Assembly (NCBI GenBank): GCA_035573435.1
Contig: DATMZR010000012.1
Location: forward strand, 186,001-250,000
Length of the DNA stretch: 64,000 bases
Direction: 5' to 3'
Source of the DNA: Solirubrobacterales bacterium
GTDB taxonomy: Bacteria > Actinomycetota > Thermoleophilia > Solirubrobacterales > 70-9
Shown: in pieces, positions 17,111-24,612 of the stretch
Layout of the letters: each line of letters begins with the position of its first letter
Numbering within the stretch: position 1 is the stretch's first letter
Made by a program: the position numbers and the translations under genes
Notes under the pieces: generated by a model
The model's input: only the letters and a program-made list of their open reading frames with translations
The model's database searches: none
Told to the model about the DNA's origin: nothing

Positions 17111-17127
17111 CCCAACCGGCTTCCCGC

Positions 17128-17751
17128 CTATTGCGATTCGGGCGGCAGGTCACGCAGCGTACGCATCATCTCCAGAGCCAACGCTCGGTCCTTCACCGAC
17201 TTCTTCTGCCGGGCGTTCTCGACGATCGCCGCGGTGTAGTTGACGACGTCCTCTCGCCGCAGTACGAGCAGCGTGGTTCGCTCCTTGATCCCTCTCGCCT
17301 TGGTGGTCCCAGTGGCCGTCGTGGAGACGGCGTCGAAGGGGGTCCCTTGGAACTGCCGCGGGTCACTGGGCTCGAGCTGGCTGTCGAATCCCGGCAGGGC
17401 AGCCAGGGCGGCGGTGGCGAACTCGTCAAGCGGCACGTCCAGCGCCTCGCTGTCACGGGCGGCCACGACCGTCACGGCGACCAGGTGGTCCGCCGAGCGG
17501 ATCAGGGAGGCCTCGACGCCGGCCTCGTTGCTCCTGCTCACCTGCCAGTGACGCGGAATCCCGATCGCGTAGCCGATCGCGGGGTCCCGGTGGACTTGCC
17601 AGCCCTGCGGCAGCTTGGGGAGCGGCTGCGACGTTTCGGCCGGTGGGGACGTGGTGTCCTCGCCCCCGCCGCAGCCGGCGACATTCAGGGCCACCGTCAC
17701 GGCCAGCGCCATCGCCAGCGCCATTGCAAGCGCTCTCCACTCCCTGCTCAC
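17128..17751 (-). CDS. putative lipoprotein of unknown function
   Basis: A 207-residue protein starting at GTG 17751, with a hydrophobic leader ending in a lipobox LNVAGC, so it should be lipid-anchored on the cell surface. The mature part begins with a Pro/Ser/Thr-rich linker, then GWQVHRDPAIGYAIGIPRHWQVSR, which resembles the 'PsbP/LpqN-like' opening of small actinobacterial lipoproteins where an amphipathic protein folds over a hydrophobic pocket. I do not recognise a specific family. It converges on pyrE and shares its strand with the tetR gene about 100 bases upstream. Confidence 0.7.
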   Translation of the reverse strand: MSREWRALAMALAMALAVTVALNVAGCGGGEDTTSPPAETSQPLPKLPQGWQVHRDPAIGYAIGIPRHWQVSRSNEAGVEASLIRSADHLVAVTVVAARDSEALDVPLDEFATAALAALPGFDSQLEPSDPRQFQGTPFDAVSTTATGTTKARGIKERTTLLVLRREDVVNYTAAIVENARQKKSVKDRALALEMMRTLRDLPPESQ

Positions 17752-17854
17752 GGTGGAAGTCTCCCACGGCGAGGGGCCGCTTGTGCTGAATTGGACGAGG
17801 GACCCATTACCCACTATCAGCGCCAAATCGGCGCTCTCTCGGAACTGCGAGCGC

Positions 17855-18451
17855 CTAACAGGAAACGAAGAAGCGCTCCAGGTAGTCGACCATCTCCGCC
17901 TCCGACAGCACCGTCGCGGGCTGGAAGAGCTGGTTCACGAGCAGGCCGTCGAGCAGGGCGAGGAGCTCCGGCGCGTGCTCGCGAGGCTGCGTGCAACCGG
18001 CGGCCGGCAGGAGTTGCTCGGTGAGAAGCAGGAACTCGCGGCGGACACTGTTGAACGCTGCCCGGAACTGCGGACGGCGTCGGGCCTCCAGGACCAGCTC
18101 GTAGCGGGCGACGGCCAGCCAAGCCCGATCCGGCGAGAGCGTCCCGCGGATGATCTCGGCGACCAACTCCGCAGCCCGGCGGGGCTCGTAGGGACCGCCG
18201 GGGACGAGGTCCTCCATCTGGCGCACGGCCGGCTGGTCGAACTCAACGATGCGCAGCATCGCCGCGGTCAGCAGCGCCTCGCGGGTGGGGAAGTAGTTGC
18301 TCGTCGAGCCCTCGGGCAACCCGGCATGGCGATCCACGGCGCGGTGGGTGAGCCCCCGGCCCCCCTCGGCCTCGAGCACTCTCAGCGCCGCATCAACGAT
18401 CAGCTCGCGGCGGTCCGCGACCTTCGGTTGCGCTGTCAGCGTCGTTGTCAC
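17855..18451 (-). CDS. TetR-family transcriptional regulator
   Basis: A 198-residue TetR-type repressor. The N-terminal helix-turn-helix spans about residues 10-55 (ELIVDAALRVLEAEGGRGLTHRAV...SNYFPTREALL), and the C-terminal all-helical domain would bind the ligand. Start GTG 18451 is preferred to longer forms because it begins right before the DNA-binding helices and because a perfect palindrome overlaps it. The gene is divergent from the cytochrome P450 gene, the classical arrangement for a local repressor that controls itself and the neighbouring catabolic enzyme. Confidence 0.9.
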   Translation of the reverse strand: MTTTLTAQPKVADRRELIVDAALRVLEAEGGRGLTHRAVDRHAGLPEGSTSNYFPTREALLTAAMLRIVEFDQPAVRQMEDLVPGGPYEPRRAAELVAEIIRGTLSPDRAWLAVARYELVLEARRRPQFRAAFNSVRREFLLLTEQLLPAAGCTQPREHAPELLALLDGLLVNQLFQPATVLSEAEMVDYLERFFVSC

Positions 18452-18463
18452 TACACCTGTAGT
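18450..18463. promoter_or_regulatory. palindromic operator ACTACA-CC-TGTAGT, probable TetR site
   Basis: A perfect inverted repeat of two 6-base arms separated by CC, covering the first bases of the tetR coding sequence and lying 55 bases ahead of the P450 ATG. Its size and placement suit a TetR-family dimer and would allow simultaneous repression of both divergent genes. The palindrome is seen directly; binding by the adjacent regulator is inferred. Confidence 0.6.
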
Positions 18464-18518
18464 ATTGCCGAAAAGCGCCGCCTCGGCGCGCTCGGCGCGG
18501 CAAAAGGAGAGGACGAAC

Positions 18519-19769
18519 ATGACCGTGATCGCCGAACAGGACCTCGACCGGCTCGACCTTGGCGACCTCGCCCTCTGGGAGCAGGGGCCCCCTCATGATC
18601 TGTTCACCCGCCTGCGGCGGGAGGCGCCAATCCACTGGAGCCCGCTCGACAGTCACCCCGACGAGGCCGGCTTCTGGTCGATCACCCGGGCGGCCGATCT
18701 CCGCGAGATCAGCCTCGACCACGAGACCTTCTCCTCGGAGCTCGGTGGGGTCCTCGTCCTCGATGATTTCGGAATCCCACTCGAGGCGCAGCGCCAGCAG
18801 ATGATCTCGATGGACCCGCCCCGACACGACCGCCTTAAGGCGCTGTTTCAGCGCGGGTTCACCCCGAAGCGCATCGCCGAGCACACCGAGCGGATCAGGG
18901 CCATCGTCAACCGGAAGCTAGACCGAGTCGCCGAGCGCGGCGAGTGCGACCTCGTCAACGACGTCGCGGGCCCGGTGGTCTCCCGCGTGATCGGCTCGTT
19001 TTTGGGCACCCCGGAGGAGGACGACCGCCGCCACATGGAGGAAACCAACATGGCGCTCGGCTTCGGTGACGATGACCTGCGCCCCAGCGAGGAGGCGCTG
19101 GCGGAGATGCTGACCCGCACCTGGAACGAGACGATGGAGATCATCGCTGACCGGCGGGCGACTCCCAGCGATGACCTGATCAGCGTTCTCGTCCACGCGG
19201 AGGTCGACGGCGAGCAACTGACGGACACCGAGATCTGGATGGGCGTTGGACTGCTCGGCGCAGCCGGCAACGACAGCACCCGGGCCGTCTTCACGAGCGG
19301 CGTCCTGGGGCTGATGGAGCGCCCGGATCAGATGCAGCTCCTGCTCGAAGATCCGTCGCTGATCCCCGGCGCCGTCGAGGAGGTGGCGCGGATGTATCCG
19401 GCGTTCGCCCACTTCCGTCGCACCGCGACCCGCGAGGTCGAGCTGCACGGCAAGACGATCCGCGAGGGCGACAAGGTGCTCCTCTGGTACGTCTCCGGCA
19501 ATCGCGACGAGGCGGTCTACGAGGACGCGCAGCGCCTCGATGTCACCCGCAACCCCGACCACCAGGCGTTTGGGGCCGGCGGGCGCCATTTCTGCCTCGG
19601 CGCCGCACTGGCTCGCCTCGAGTTGAGGCTTCTGCTCACCGAGACCCTGCGCCGCTTCGGAGACCTCGAGCTCGCCGGCGAGCCCACCGTGGCGCGCTCG
19701 ATGTTCGTGAACCAGCTCAAGACCCTTCCGGTGCGCTTCACGCCGACGCCGCCTGAGGGGTCGAGCTAG
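18519..19769 (+). CDS. cytochrome P450 (CYP124/125/142-like)
   Basis: A 416-residue soluble bacterial P450. The heme ligand is Cys359 in FGAGGRHFCLG, the K-helix motif is EVAR (288-291), and the I-helix oxygen-activation motif is AGNDST (249-254). The overall pattern (ISMDPPRHDRLKALFQRGFTP; MYPAFAHFRRTA; GDKVLLWYVSGNRDE) resembles CYP124/125/142-type enzymes that hydroxylate sterol side chains or methyl-branched lipids, but substrate cannot be fixed from sequence. A strong AAAAGGAGAGG ribosome-binding site lies upstream. No ferredoxin or reductase gene is adjacent, so electrons must come from partners encoded elsewhere. Probably controlled by the divergent TetR. Confidence 0.93.
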   Translation: MTVIAEQDLDRLDLGDLALWEQGPPHDLFTRLRREAPIHWSPLDSHPDEAGFWSITRAADLREISLDHETFSSELGGVLVLDDFGIPLEAQRQQMISMDPPRHDRLKALFQRGFTPKRIAEHTERIRAIVNRKLDRVAERGECDLVNDVAGPVVSRVIGSFLGTPEEDDRRHMEETNMALGFGDDDLRPSEEALAEMLTRTWNETMEIIADRRATPSDDLISVLVHAEVDGEQLTDTEIWMGVGLLGAAGNDSTRAVFTSGVLGLMERPDQMQLLLEDPSLIPGAVEEVARMYPAFAHFRRTATREVELHGKTIREGDKVLLWYVSGNRDEAVYEDAQRLDVTRNPDHQAFGAGGRHFCLGAALARLELRLLLTETLRRFGDLELAGEPTVARSMFVNQLKTLPVRFTPTPPEGSS

Positions 19770-19780
19770 TTCGAGACGGC

Positions 19781-19808
19781 CTGGACGCCCCGAGCAGGAT
19801 TCGAACCT
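19781..19808 (-). repeat. tRNA-Arg 3'-end fragment, outer copy
   Basis: Twenty-eight bases identical to 19857-19884, of which the last 25 equal the 3' end (acceptor strand and T arm) of the tRNA-Arg(CCT) gene at 20756-20829. It begins 11 bases after the P450 stop. It cannot form a tRNA by itself. It looks like an attachment-site scar left by an element that used the tRNA gene. Confidence 0.75.
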
Positions 19809-19859
19809 CAGCGAGCCCGGAGGGCGAGCGGTGTCGCATGTTCGCTCCTGCGAGGGCTG

Positions 19860-19903
19860 GACGCCCCGAGCAGGATTCGAACCTGCGACCTACTCCTTAG
19901 GAG
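19860..19903 (-). repeat. tRNA-Arg 3'-half fragment, probable att site
   Basis: Forty-four bases matching 20754-20797 with one mismatch (position 19888). The match runs from just past the 3' end of the tRNA through the T arm and variable loop and stops exactly at the edge of the anticodon loop. This is the usual extent of a tyrosine-integrase attachment core. With the intact tRNA at the other end, it delimits a roughly 850-base segment (19904-20753) as an integrated or once-integrated piece. Confidence 0.75.
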
Positions 19904-20020
19904 AGCGTGCCGGCGAAAACGACGCTTGACGACGGAGGACGACGAATCCCACTTGTAGACACGGTTTGCGGGCCTTCTAGATCCGATCCTCGGAAGGTCC
20001 CCGCAGACCCGCCCCGCCAA

Positions 20021-20044
20021 CGTTTGGGCCACTATCGGGCCACG
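20021..20044. repeat. 24-base direct repeat, left copy
   Basis: Identical to 20690-20713 at 23 of 24 positions (C instead of T at 20036). Each copy contains two similar blocks, TTGGGCCACTA followed by T(C/T)GGGCCACG. The two copies bracket the GFA-family gene, 669 bases apart. Confidence 0.7.
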
Positions 20045-20242
20045 CCGAGGGCGGTGAGGTCTACGACTCCTCCCGCAGCCCGGCGGCTTCGAGGGGCCCT
20101 CGTATTGGCGAAGCGATGGTGCACAGCCCGGGTGGCTTGGCGCATCTTGTGGATGCGTACATGCGCCGAGGTGCCCACCTCAGCGCCCGCCGGTGGTAGC
20201 GTGGCGGGGATCGTTCAACGCGCAACTTGAAAAGGGGTCGTG

Positions 20243-20632
20243 ATGGCTGAAACGCTTGAGGGAACTTGCTTGTGCGGCGCGGTGGAGTACGAGGTTCAAG
20301 ATCCCCAAGCACTGGGTTACTGTCACTGCACTCGCTGCCAGCGGTGGACCGGCTCGAGCCTCGCGGGCGTGGTCGTTGCCAAGGAGAACTTCGGGTTCAC
20401 CAAGGGCGAGGACCTGGTCACGACGTATAGGAGCGAGTTGGCACCGCGCAACTTTTGCAGCAACTGCGGGTCCAGCCTGTACGACGACCTCGGCGAGGTG
20501 TACTTCGTGGCCGCCGGGCTGATGGGCGACCTGGACCTCGAGCCGAGCTTCCACCAGCAGGTGGCATACAAGGCCCGGTGGCACCAGATCGGGGACGACG
20601 CGCCTCAGTTCGACGAGATGCCGCCGGACTGA
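20243..20632 (+). CDS. GFA-family (glutathione-dependent formaldehyde-activating-like) zinc protein
   Basis: A 129-residue member of the GFA/CENP-V fold. Zinc-binding cysteines are visible in the order CLCGAV (about 8-13), CHCTRCQR (about 27-34) and CSNCGS (about 71-76), the full pattern for the two-zinc core. The family is named for an enzyme that adds formaldehyde to glutathione, but most members have unknown substrates and that activity has been questioned. ATG 20243 is preferred to the GTG at 20240 because of the AAAAGGGG ribosome-binding site. It is the only complete gene between the two tRNA-Arg 3'-end copies, so it may be cargo of a decayed mobile segment. Confidence 0.88.
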   Translation: MAETLEGTCLCGAVEYEVQDPQALGYCHCTRCQRWTGSSLAGVVVAKENFGFTKGEDLVTTYRSELAPRNFCSNCGSSLYDDLGEVYFVAAGLMGDLDLEPSFHQQVAYKARWHQIGDDAPQFDEMPPD

Positions 20633-20689
20633 CCCCTACTCGCCGAGCACCTCCGACCCCCGAGGACGCCCACGAGCCCGTGACCGAGT

Positions 20690-20713
20690 CGTTTGGGCCA
20701 CTATTGGGCCACG
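20690..20713. repeat. 24-base direct repeat, right copy
   Basis: Partner of 20021-20044, with one mismatch. It lies 43 bases from the 3' end of the tRNA-Arg gene. With its partner it could mark duplication borders or binding sites of the element that once occupied this locus. Confidence 0.7.
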
Positions 20714-20755
20714 GCGGCTGATGCGGGAAGGGCCTTAAACGGCTGGGCTATGCGA

Positions 20756-20829
<74 letters not shown>

Positions 20830-21037
20830 CAGTTGGGAGATTACGGCTCTGCTGGGCCAGTTGGGGGACCTCCGGCTCTGGCTACGCACGCACGCCTTCT
20901 CGCCAGGATCACGATTCATTTTCCCAATCAATTGCACGGTCGAACTCTTTGAGGAGTTGTCCCTGAGAGCTTCCTCTGGCAGGTCTCAACAGAGCGAGCC
21001 CCACGCGCGCACGCGGGGCGTCTGGGATGCTTGGAAC

Positions 21038-21262
21038 GTGAGCGACAGGGACGAGCTCCCGACCGGGACGGTCACGCTCCTGTTCACCGACATCGAGGGG
21101 TCGACAGCGTTGCTGAAGCGGCTAGGCGACGCCTACGGTGACGTTCTCGCCCTGCACAACGCGACACTGCGAGAGATCTGGACGTCGCACCGCGAGCCGT
21201 TGTACAGAAGCGGTCAGTCTAGGGCGATGGGGTGGCCGTGGCGCGGTGCGGTGCGGTGACGG
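21038..21262 (+). pseudogene. truncated class III adenylate/guanylate cyclase
   Basis: From GTG 21038 the frame encodes LPTGTVTLLFTDIEGSTALL, the unmistakable start of a class III nucleotide cyclase catalytic domain with the first metal-binding Asp, and continues for about 45 residues. Near 21200 the frame breaks: the expected GDGVAVA segment is in a different frame at about 21224-21246, and the sequence then runs into the convergent metallo-hydrolase gene. The rest of the domain (second Asp, Lys, Asp/Arg/Asn motifs) is missing. It is therefore a frameshifted and truncated remnant next to the tRNA-linked islet, and is not expected to make cAMP. Confidence 0.75.
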
Positions 21263-22033
21263 CTACCGAGTGCCCGGTCGCTCGACTTGCGAGCCGCCGA
21301 CGATCGCATCGGTTCCGTCCTCGAATCGGACCCACGCCTTGTTGCCGCCGTCGTAGTCCGGGGCCCAGAGGATCAGGGTCGCCGGCTCGCGTTCGTCGGC
21401 ATCGGCGGGACCGACCGAGCATTCCTCCGAGCCCTCCGCGTCGAGCCCGCGCCAGATCCGGATGAAGGGGTTGTGCTCCCATTCCGTCCCGATGGTCGAT
21501 GGCTCGCGATGGCCGGGGTGGATCCGCGTCTCGGGCGGCAGCTTCATCAGCCTGTCGATGATCGAGGCGCGTAGATCCCCGAACCCGGTCGCCCCCGGTG
21601 CCCTGGTGCCACCGACGGTGCCCTTGAAGATCACATCCGCGGTCAGGCAGTCGGTCCCGTTGAAGTCGAGGGCGCAGTGACCGGCGCAATGCCCCGGTGT
21701 GTAGATGATCGAGATCCGTAGGTCCCCGGTATCGATCACGTCACCGTGAGAAAAGGTCTCGTCCACCTTTCCGTCGAGGAGCTCGGCGGTCAGCTCGTGC
21801 GCGACGACGGGAACATCGAAGCGCCGTGCCAACTGCTCGGCCCCGACCACGTGATCCCAATGGTGGTGGGTAAGCAACAGGTGGGTGATCTCGGTGTCCT
21901 CGCGCTCGGCGCGCTCGCAGAGCGGGTCCGTGACCCCGTTCGAGTCGACGAGCACACCGGTGCCGCCGATCTCGTCAACGATCAGGTAGGCGTTTGAGAG
22001 CCAATCCCCCTGTTCGACGCGCTGCACGATCAC
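21263..22033 (-). CDS. metallo-beta-lactamase-fold hydrolase
   Basis: A 256-residue MBL-fold protein. The zinc ligands are present: HHHWDH at 56-61, the His in TPGHCAGH near 126, the Asp in LTADVIF near 142 and the His in IHPGH near 182. The pattern GHCALDFNG and the spacing are those of glyoxalase II-like or thioester hydrolases. It follows the class III alcohol dehydrogenase gene after an 11-base gap on the same strand. In actinobacteria an MBL hydrolase is often paired with the thiol-dependent formaldehyde dehydrogenase (as Rv2260 with Rv2259), so hydrolysis of the S-formyl thiol formed by that enzyme is a reasonable guess. Confidence 0.88.
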   Translation of the reverse strand: MIVQRVEQGDWLSNAYLIVDEIGGTGVLVDSNGVTDPLCERAEREDTEITHLLLTHHHWDHVVGAEQLARRFDVPVVAHELTAELLDGKVDETFSHGDVIDTGDLRISIIYTPGHCAGHCALDFNGTDCLTADVIFKGTVGGTRAPGATGFGDLRASIIDRLMKLPPETRIHPGHREPSTIGTEWEHNPFIRIWRGLDAEGSEECSVGPADADEREPATLILWAPDYDGGNKAWVRFEDGTDAIVGGSQVERPGTR

Positions 22034-22044
22034 CTGGTCTCCTC

Positions 22045-23151
22045 TCAGTTGAACTCGATCACGGACCGAATGCCATCCTGAGCCTCCATCAGCTCGAAGC
22101 CCCTATTGACATCGTCGAGCGTGATCCGGTGGGAGATGAAGGGCTCGACGTCGATCTCGCCGGCCAGGGAGCGCTCGACCAGGTGCGGCACGCCATCACG
22201 ACCCTTGACGCCGCCAAAGGATGAGCCGGCCACCCGTCGGCCGGTGATCAGGAGGCGAGGGACGATGTCGAGGACCTCGCCCTTGCCCGCCACCCCTGCG
22301 ACGGTGGCCAGCCCCCAGCCCATCCGCGCTGACTCGACCGCCTGGCGCATGACCGCGACGTTGCCCGTCGCCTCGAAGGTGTAGTCGGCGCCGAAGCCGC
22401 CGGTCTGCTCGAGGATCCGCCCGACCGTGTCCTCGCCGCCGATCATCGTCTCGGTGGCACCCTGGCCACGGGCGAGCTCGAGGCGGCCAGACGATAGGTC
22501 GACGCAGATGATTCGCTCCGCACCCTGGAGTCGGCAGCCCGCCACGGCGCCCAAGCCGACCATCCCGGCGCCGAAGACAACGCAGGTCGAGCCATCGCGA
22601 ACCTTGGCGGTGTTGATCGCCGCCCCGAGCCCGGTCGAGAGGCCGCAGGCGAACAGGCACGCGCAATCGAGCGGCGCCTCTGGGCTCACCTTCGCGAGCG
22701 CGATCTCGGGCATGACCGTGTACTCGGCGAAGGTCGAGGTGCCCATGAAGTGGCGAATCTCCTCCCCGTTGCGACGCAGGCGCGTCGTGCCGTCGGGCAG
22801 GTAGCCCTTGTTCTGCTGCTCTCGGATCGCAAGGCAGAGATTGGTGCGCTCGTCCCGGCAGTGGACGCATTCGCGGCACTGCGGCGAGAACAAGGTCACC
22901 ACGTGGTCGCCGACGGCGAGCGATTCGACCTCGGGACCGACCGCCTCGACCACCCCTGCGCCCTCGTGTCCGAGGACGGTCGGGGCATAGCCGGATGGGT
23001 CGGCGCCGGAGGCGGTGTAGAGGTCCGTATGGCAGACGCCGCAGGCGACTAGCCGCACCAGAGCCTCGCCCCGCTTCGGCTCGGTCAGCTCGACCTCCTC
23101 AATCGAAAGCGGCTGGCCGAACTGCTCCAGCACCGCTGCACGCATCTTCAT
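22045..23151 (-). CDS. class III zinc alcohol dehydrogenase (thiol-dependent formaldehyde dehydrogenase type)
   Basis: A 368-residue medium-chain dehydrogenase. Catalytic zinc ligands are Cys40 and His62 (GHEGAG) with the third Cys in CLFACGLSTG; the structural zinc is held by Cys92, 95, 98 and 106. The NAD-binding loop is VFGAGMVGLGAV. The C-terminal stretch GSSFGGVKGRDGVPHLVE is typical of class III enzymes, which oxidise S-hydroxymethyl-glutathione or -mycothiol. The cofactor thiol in this organism is unknown. Together with the next gene (MBL hydrolase) it probably forms a formaldehyde detoxification pair. It is divergent from msrA over 136 bases. Confidence 0.88.
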   Translation of the reverse strand: MKMRAAVLEQFGQPLSIEEVELTEPKRGEALVRLVACGVCHTDLYTASGADPSGYAPTVLGHEGAGVVEAVGPEVESLAVGDHVVTLFSPQCRECVHCRDERTNLCLAIREQQNKGYLPDGTTRLRRNGEEIRHFMGTSTFAEYTVMPEIALAKVSPEAPLDCACLFACGLSTGLGAAINTAKVRDGSTCVVFGAGMVGLGAVAGCRLQGAERIICVDLSSGRLELARGQGATETMIGGEDTVGRILEQTGGFGADYTFEATGNVAVMRQAVESARMGWGLATVAGVAGKGEVLDIVPRLLITGRRVAGSSFGGVKGRDGVPHLVERSLAGEIDVEPFISHRITLDDVNRGFELMEAQDGIRSVIEFN

Positions 23152-23287
23152 CTGCGGCCTCCATTCCAGTCGAGTTCATCGCAGCGCCAGACGAGATCCT
23201 CGAGCGTTAGCTCCCGGTTCCACCAGGTTACGTGCTGTGCTCAACTGCAGGCTAGTCTCAACACAACCTCGAAGGAAGGAAGGGGCC

Positions 23288-23791
23288 ATGAGCGACAACG
23301 TCGAGACCGCGATCCTCGCGGGTGGGTGCTACTGGATCATGCAGCCACTGCTGCGCCACCCCGACGGGGTCATCTCCACCCGCGTGGGATGGACCGGCGG
23401 CGAGGGCGACGACCCGACAGAGGAGAACCCTGGAGGTCACGCCGAAGCGGTCGAGGTCGTCTTCGACCCGGAGCGGATCTCTTATCGGGACCTACTCGAG
23501 TACTTCTTCCAGGTTCACCGAGCCGACCTCGGCGAACGTCTCGTCGGCTCCATCTACCGCTCGGAGATCTTCTATACCACCGACGAGCAGCGCCAAATCG
23601 CCGAGGAGACGATCCCCGACGTCGATGCCTCGGGCCACTGGCCCGGCAAGGTCGTGACCAGGATCAGCGAGGCCGGCCCCTTCTGGGAGGCCGAGGCCGA
23701 GGATCAGGACCACTTCCAGCGCTACCCGGAGGGCTGCACGCCCTTCCCGCGGCCCGGGGTGGAAGCTGCCAACCGCGAGACCGCGGCCTAA
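23288..23791 (+). CDS. msrA: peptide-methionine (S)-S-oxide reductase
   Basis: A 167-residue MsrA, which repairs oxidised methionine in proteins. The catalytic Cys is in AGGCYW (residues about 11-16), followed by the family pattern PDGVISTRVGWTGG, GHAEAVEVVFDP and YRSEIFYTTDEQ. The usual Phe after the catalytic Cys is Tyr, and the helix after it reads IMQPLL rather than GVE, a variant found in several actinobacterial proteins. ATG 23288 has the strong GAAGGAAGGAAGG ribosome-binding site. No separate resolving Cys-rich tail is present. Confidence 0.9.
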   Translation: MSDNVETAILAGGCYWIMQPLLRHPDGVISTRVGWTGGEGDDPTEENPGGHAEAVEVVFDPERISYRDLLEYFFQVHRADLGERLVGSIYRSEIFYTTDEQRQIAEETIPDVDASGHWPGKVVTRISEAGPFWEAEAEDQDHFQRYPEGCTPFPRPGVEAANRETAA

Positions 23792-23800
23792 CTCAGCCAA

Positions 23801-24604
23801 ATGGGCGCTCAGTGGAACGATGGTCGGCGCTTCGAGGGAAGGGTGGCGGTGGTTACCGGTGGCGGAGGGACGCTTGGTGGGACCGTTGCCAGAGGCTTCG
23901 GTTTGGAGGGCGCCTCAGTTGCGATCGGCTATCGCTCCTCTCGCTCCAAGGCCGGAGAGGTGGTAGCGGAGCTGGAAGGCAGTGGCGGGCAGGCGCACTC
24001 CGGCCACCTCGACGTCACGGATCGGGACTCGGTGGACGCGTTCGTCGCCGACGTCGTCGAGCGCTACGGCCGCTTGGATGTCCTGGTCAACGCCGCCGGC
24101 CGCCTGGACGAGGCGGACACGGTGAGATTCAGCGAGCTGGACACGGCTGCGGCGAGCGCCCTCCTTCAGGTTGATGTGATCGGAACCATGCGGATGTGTC
24201 ACGCGGTGAGGCCGAAGATGCTCGAAGGTGGCGGCGGTGCCATCGTCAACTTCTCGAGCACCTACGGGAATGGGATAAACCCTGACAACGCGATCAACTT
24301 CGTTCCCGTCACCTACTCGACCGCGAAGGGAGCGATCCGTGGCCTCACCACGACGCTGGCCCGGGACCTGGCGCCCGATATCCGCGTGAACGCGCTTGCC
24401 CCGGGGCCCATCTCAGGCGAGTGGGAGACCGAGTGGGGAATCACGCCCGAGCACATCGACGAAGCAATCGCCATGAATCCGCTGAAGCGGTTCGGCAAGC
24501 CGGAGGAGATCGCCGAGACCGTCCTCTTCTTGGCCTCGGACGGGGCCGGCTACATCACCGGCCAGGTGATCCACGTGGATGGCGGCTGGGTGGTTGCCGG
24601 GTAG
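23801..24604 (+). CDS. short-chain dehydrogenase/reductase (SDR)
   Basis: A 267-residue classical SDR. The cofactor loop is VTGGGGTLGG (18-27), the NAAG motif is present near residue 95, the catalytic Ser lies in NFSST, and Tyr and Lys are in YSTAKG (spacing YxxxK). The C-terminal ITGQVIHVDGGW is typical of FabG-like enzymes. The residues after the second strand (IGYRSSRSKA) suggest an NADP preference. It sits nine bases after msrA and is followed eight bases later by an aldehyde dehydrogenase, so it probably acts in an oxidation pathway feeding that enzyme. Confidence 0.9.
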   Translation: MGAQWNDGRRFEGRVAVVTGGGGTLGGTVARGFGLEGASVAIGYRSSRSKAGEVVAELEGSGGQAHSGHLDVTDRDSVDAFVADVVERYGRLDVLVNAAGRLDEADTVRFSELDTAAASALLQVDVIGTMRMCHAVRPKMLEGGGGAIVNFSSTYGNGINPDNAINFVPVTYSTAKGAIRGLTTTLARDLAPDIRVNALAPGPISGEWETEWGITPEHIDEAIAMNPLKRFGKPEEIAETVLFLASDGAGYITGQVIHVDGGWVVAG

Positions 24605-24612
24605 GGCTCGGC

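Larger units (their letters stand above)
19770..20242. other. gene-free stretch between P450 and GFA gene
   Basis: These 473 bases contain no credible gene. They hold the two tRNA-Arg 3'-end fragments (19781-19808 and 19860-19903) and the left copy of a 24-base direct repeat (20021-20044). Short frames here on the minus strand give the peptide SQVRILLGA, which is merely the translation of tRNA-like sequence. Confidence 0.7.

Noticed and set aside
19808-20032. Small minus-strand frame containing the peptide SQVRILLGA
   Set aside because: This peptide is a well-known false translation of tRNA-like sequence; it overlaps the tRNA-Arg fragment.
19904-20753. An integrase or transposase gene within the tRNA islet
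   Set aside because: All short frames here other than the GFA gene lack recombinase motifs; no such gene was found.
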